19,280 nucleotides of DNA, taken from NCBI GenBank assembly GCA_027604685.1, contig JADHYX010000339.1, positions 1 to 19,280 on the forward strand. Reading direction: 5' to 3'. Origin of the DNA: Lobulomyces angularis (Eukaryota > Chytridiomycota > Chytridiomycetes > Lobulomycetales > Lobulomycetaceae). Both the position numbers and the translations under genes were made by a program. The notes under the pieces are model-generated. The model had not been told where the DNA came from. It saw nothing but the letters and a program-made list of their open reading frames with translations, and searched no databases. Positions 18,945 through 19,280 of the stretch are shown here, one piece after another (positions within the stretch are counted from its first letter, which is position 1; each line of letters starts with the position of its first letter).

Positions 18945-19280
18945 ATTTTGTATTATATGATGAAATTATTTTAATTTAAGTAAAGTTTTTCTGTAGAAAT
19001 TGTTTTAAAAATAAATTTTCAACCTACGTAATAAAAATTGAGGAAATAAATTTTTTTTCATTTTTTAAACACTTTTGTTCAGTTATAAAATTTTATGGAA
19101 GACCAACTGCCAGCAGTCAATTGATAAATCGCTGGTGTAAATATATCAAAATATCAGAATTAATTTTTTTTTTCCAAAAGGCAATCCTTACAAAGCTACT
19201 TATTAATGAAAAATAATAAACTAGAATAAAGTTGAATTCATATATTCTATAAGGAAATTATATAATTTTTTTTTTTTTTT
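18945..19280. other. 3' flank of PTPDC1 and unassigned right edge
   Basis: 336 bp of AT-rich sequence with AATAAA near 19009 that could serve PTPDC1 polyadenylation. A less AT-rich patch (about 19090-19140) reads in one plus frame as FYGRPTASSQLINRWCKYI and in a minus frame as IYQLTAGSWSSIKFYN before a stop. It may be the edge exon of the next gene, but strand and splicing cannot be decided here. The window ends in a T run. Confidence 0.5.

Noticed and set aside
19079..19197. Open plus-strand stretch reading FYGRPTASSQLINRWCKYI, and an opposing minus reading ending IKFYN.
   Set aside because: No start codon, and no unambiguous junction within the window; strand cannot be decided, so not called.
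1..19280. Mobile elements, CRISPR arrays, tRNA, rRNA, prokaryotic operons.
   Set aside because: No transposase-like frame, terminal repeats, spaced repeat array or tRNA/rRNA-like segment was seen on either strand; spliceosomal introns throughout exclude a bacterial context.

Overview
This is an AT-rich, compact, intron-dense eukaryotic nuclear window. It carries ten genes that I could rebuild exon by exon, plus the 3' tail of an eleventh gene at the left edge. I placed 53 introns, all GT-AG and 35-125 nt long, most between 38 and 53 nt. Several carry a clear CTAAC-like branch site. Splicing hides most genes from simple ORF reading, so coordinates below are for spliced models, with exons listed in each entry. 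Junctions were chosen by phase and by protein family resemblance, all by eye.

Organism (inference): a fungus or close relative that still builds a flagellum. The evidence is a fungal-type set (a VFA1 homologue and an alpha/beta hydrolase of the HGWFP type that I associate with fungi) combined with a homologue of PTPDC1, a phosphatase linked to cilia in animals. A Rozella-, aphelid- or chytrid-like zoosporic lineage fits; the window alone cannot settle it.

Layout: 1-77, end of an unknown + gene. 345-1731 (+), WDR55, ribosome biogenesis. 1917-4841 (-), 917-residue alpha/beta hydrolase. 5341-7053 (+), tail-anchored coiled-coil protein, with a 16-bp tandem repeat upstream. 7231-8749 (+), PA2G4/Ebp1, a non-catalytic methionine-aminopeptidase fold. 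8946-10855 (-), unrecognised 589-residue low-complexity protein with a CxxC pair. 11197-12340 (-), alkaline ceramidase. 12417-12906 (+), AcpS-type phosphopantetheinyl transferase, sharing a 76-bp divergent promoter with the ceramidase. 13144-13823 (-), VPS4-associated protein 1 (VFA1). 14168-16174 (+), 517-residue coiled-coil protein. 16445-18944 (+), PTPDC1-like dual-specificity phosphatase. 18945-19280, no supported gene.

How they relate: mostly independent housekeeping genes. WDR55 and PA2G4 both concern ribosome production. The ceramidase and the phosphopantetheinyl transferase both touch lipid metabolism and may be co-transcribed divergently. The coiled-coil protein and PTPDC1 are adjacent, on the same strand, and may both be ciliary. 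I see no mobile element, CRISPR array, rRNA, tRNA or bacterial-type operon. The most notable points are the ciliary phosphatase in a fungal gene context, the microexons of 17-25 nt, two 42-nt introns without in-frame stops, and three proteins of unknown family.
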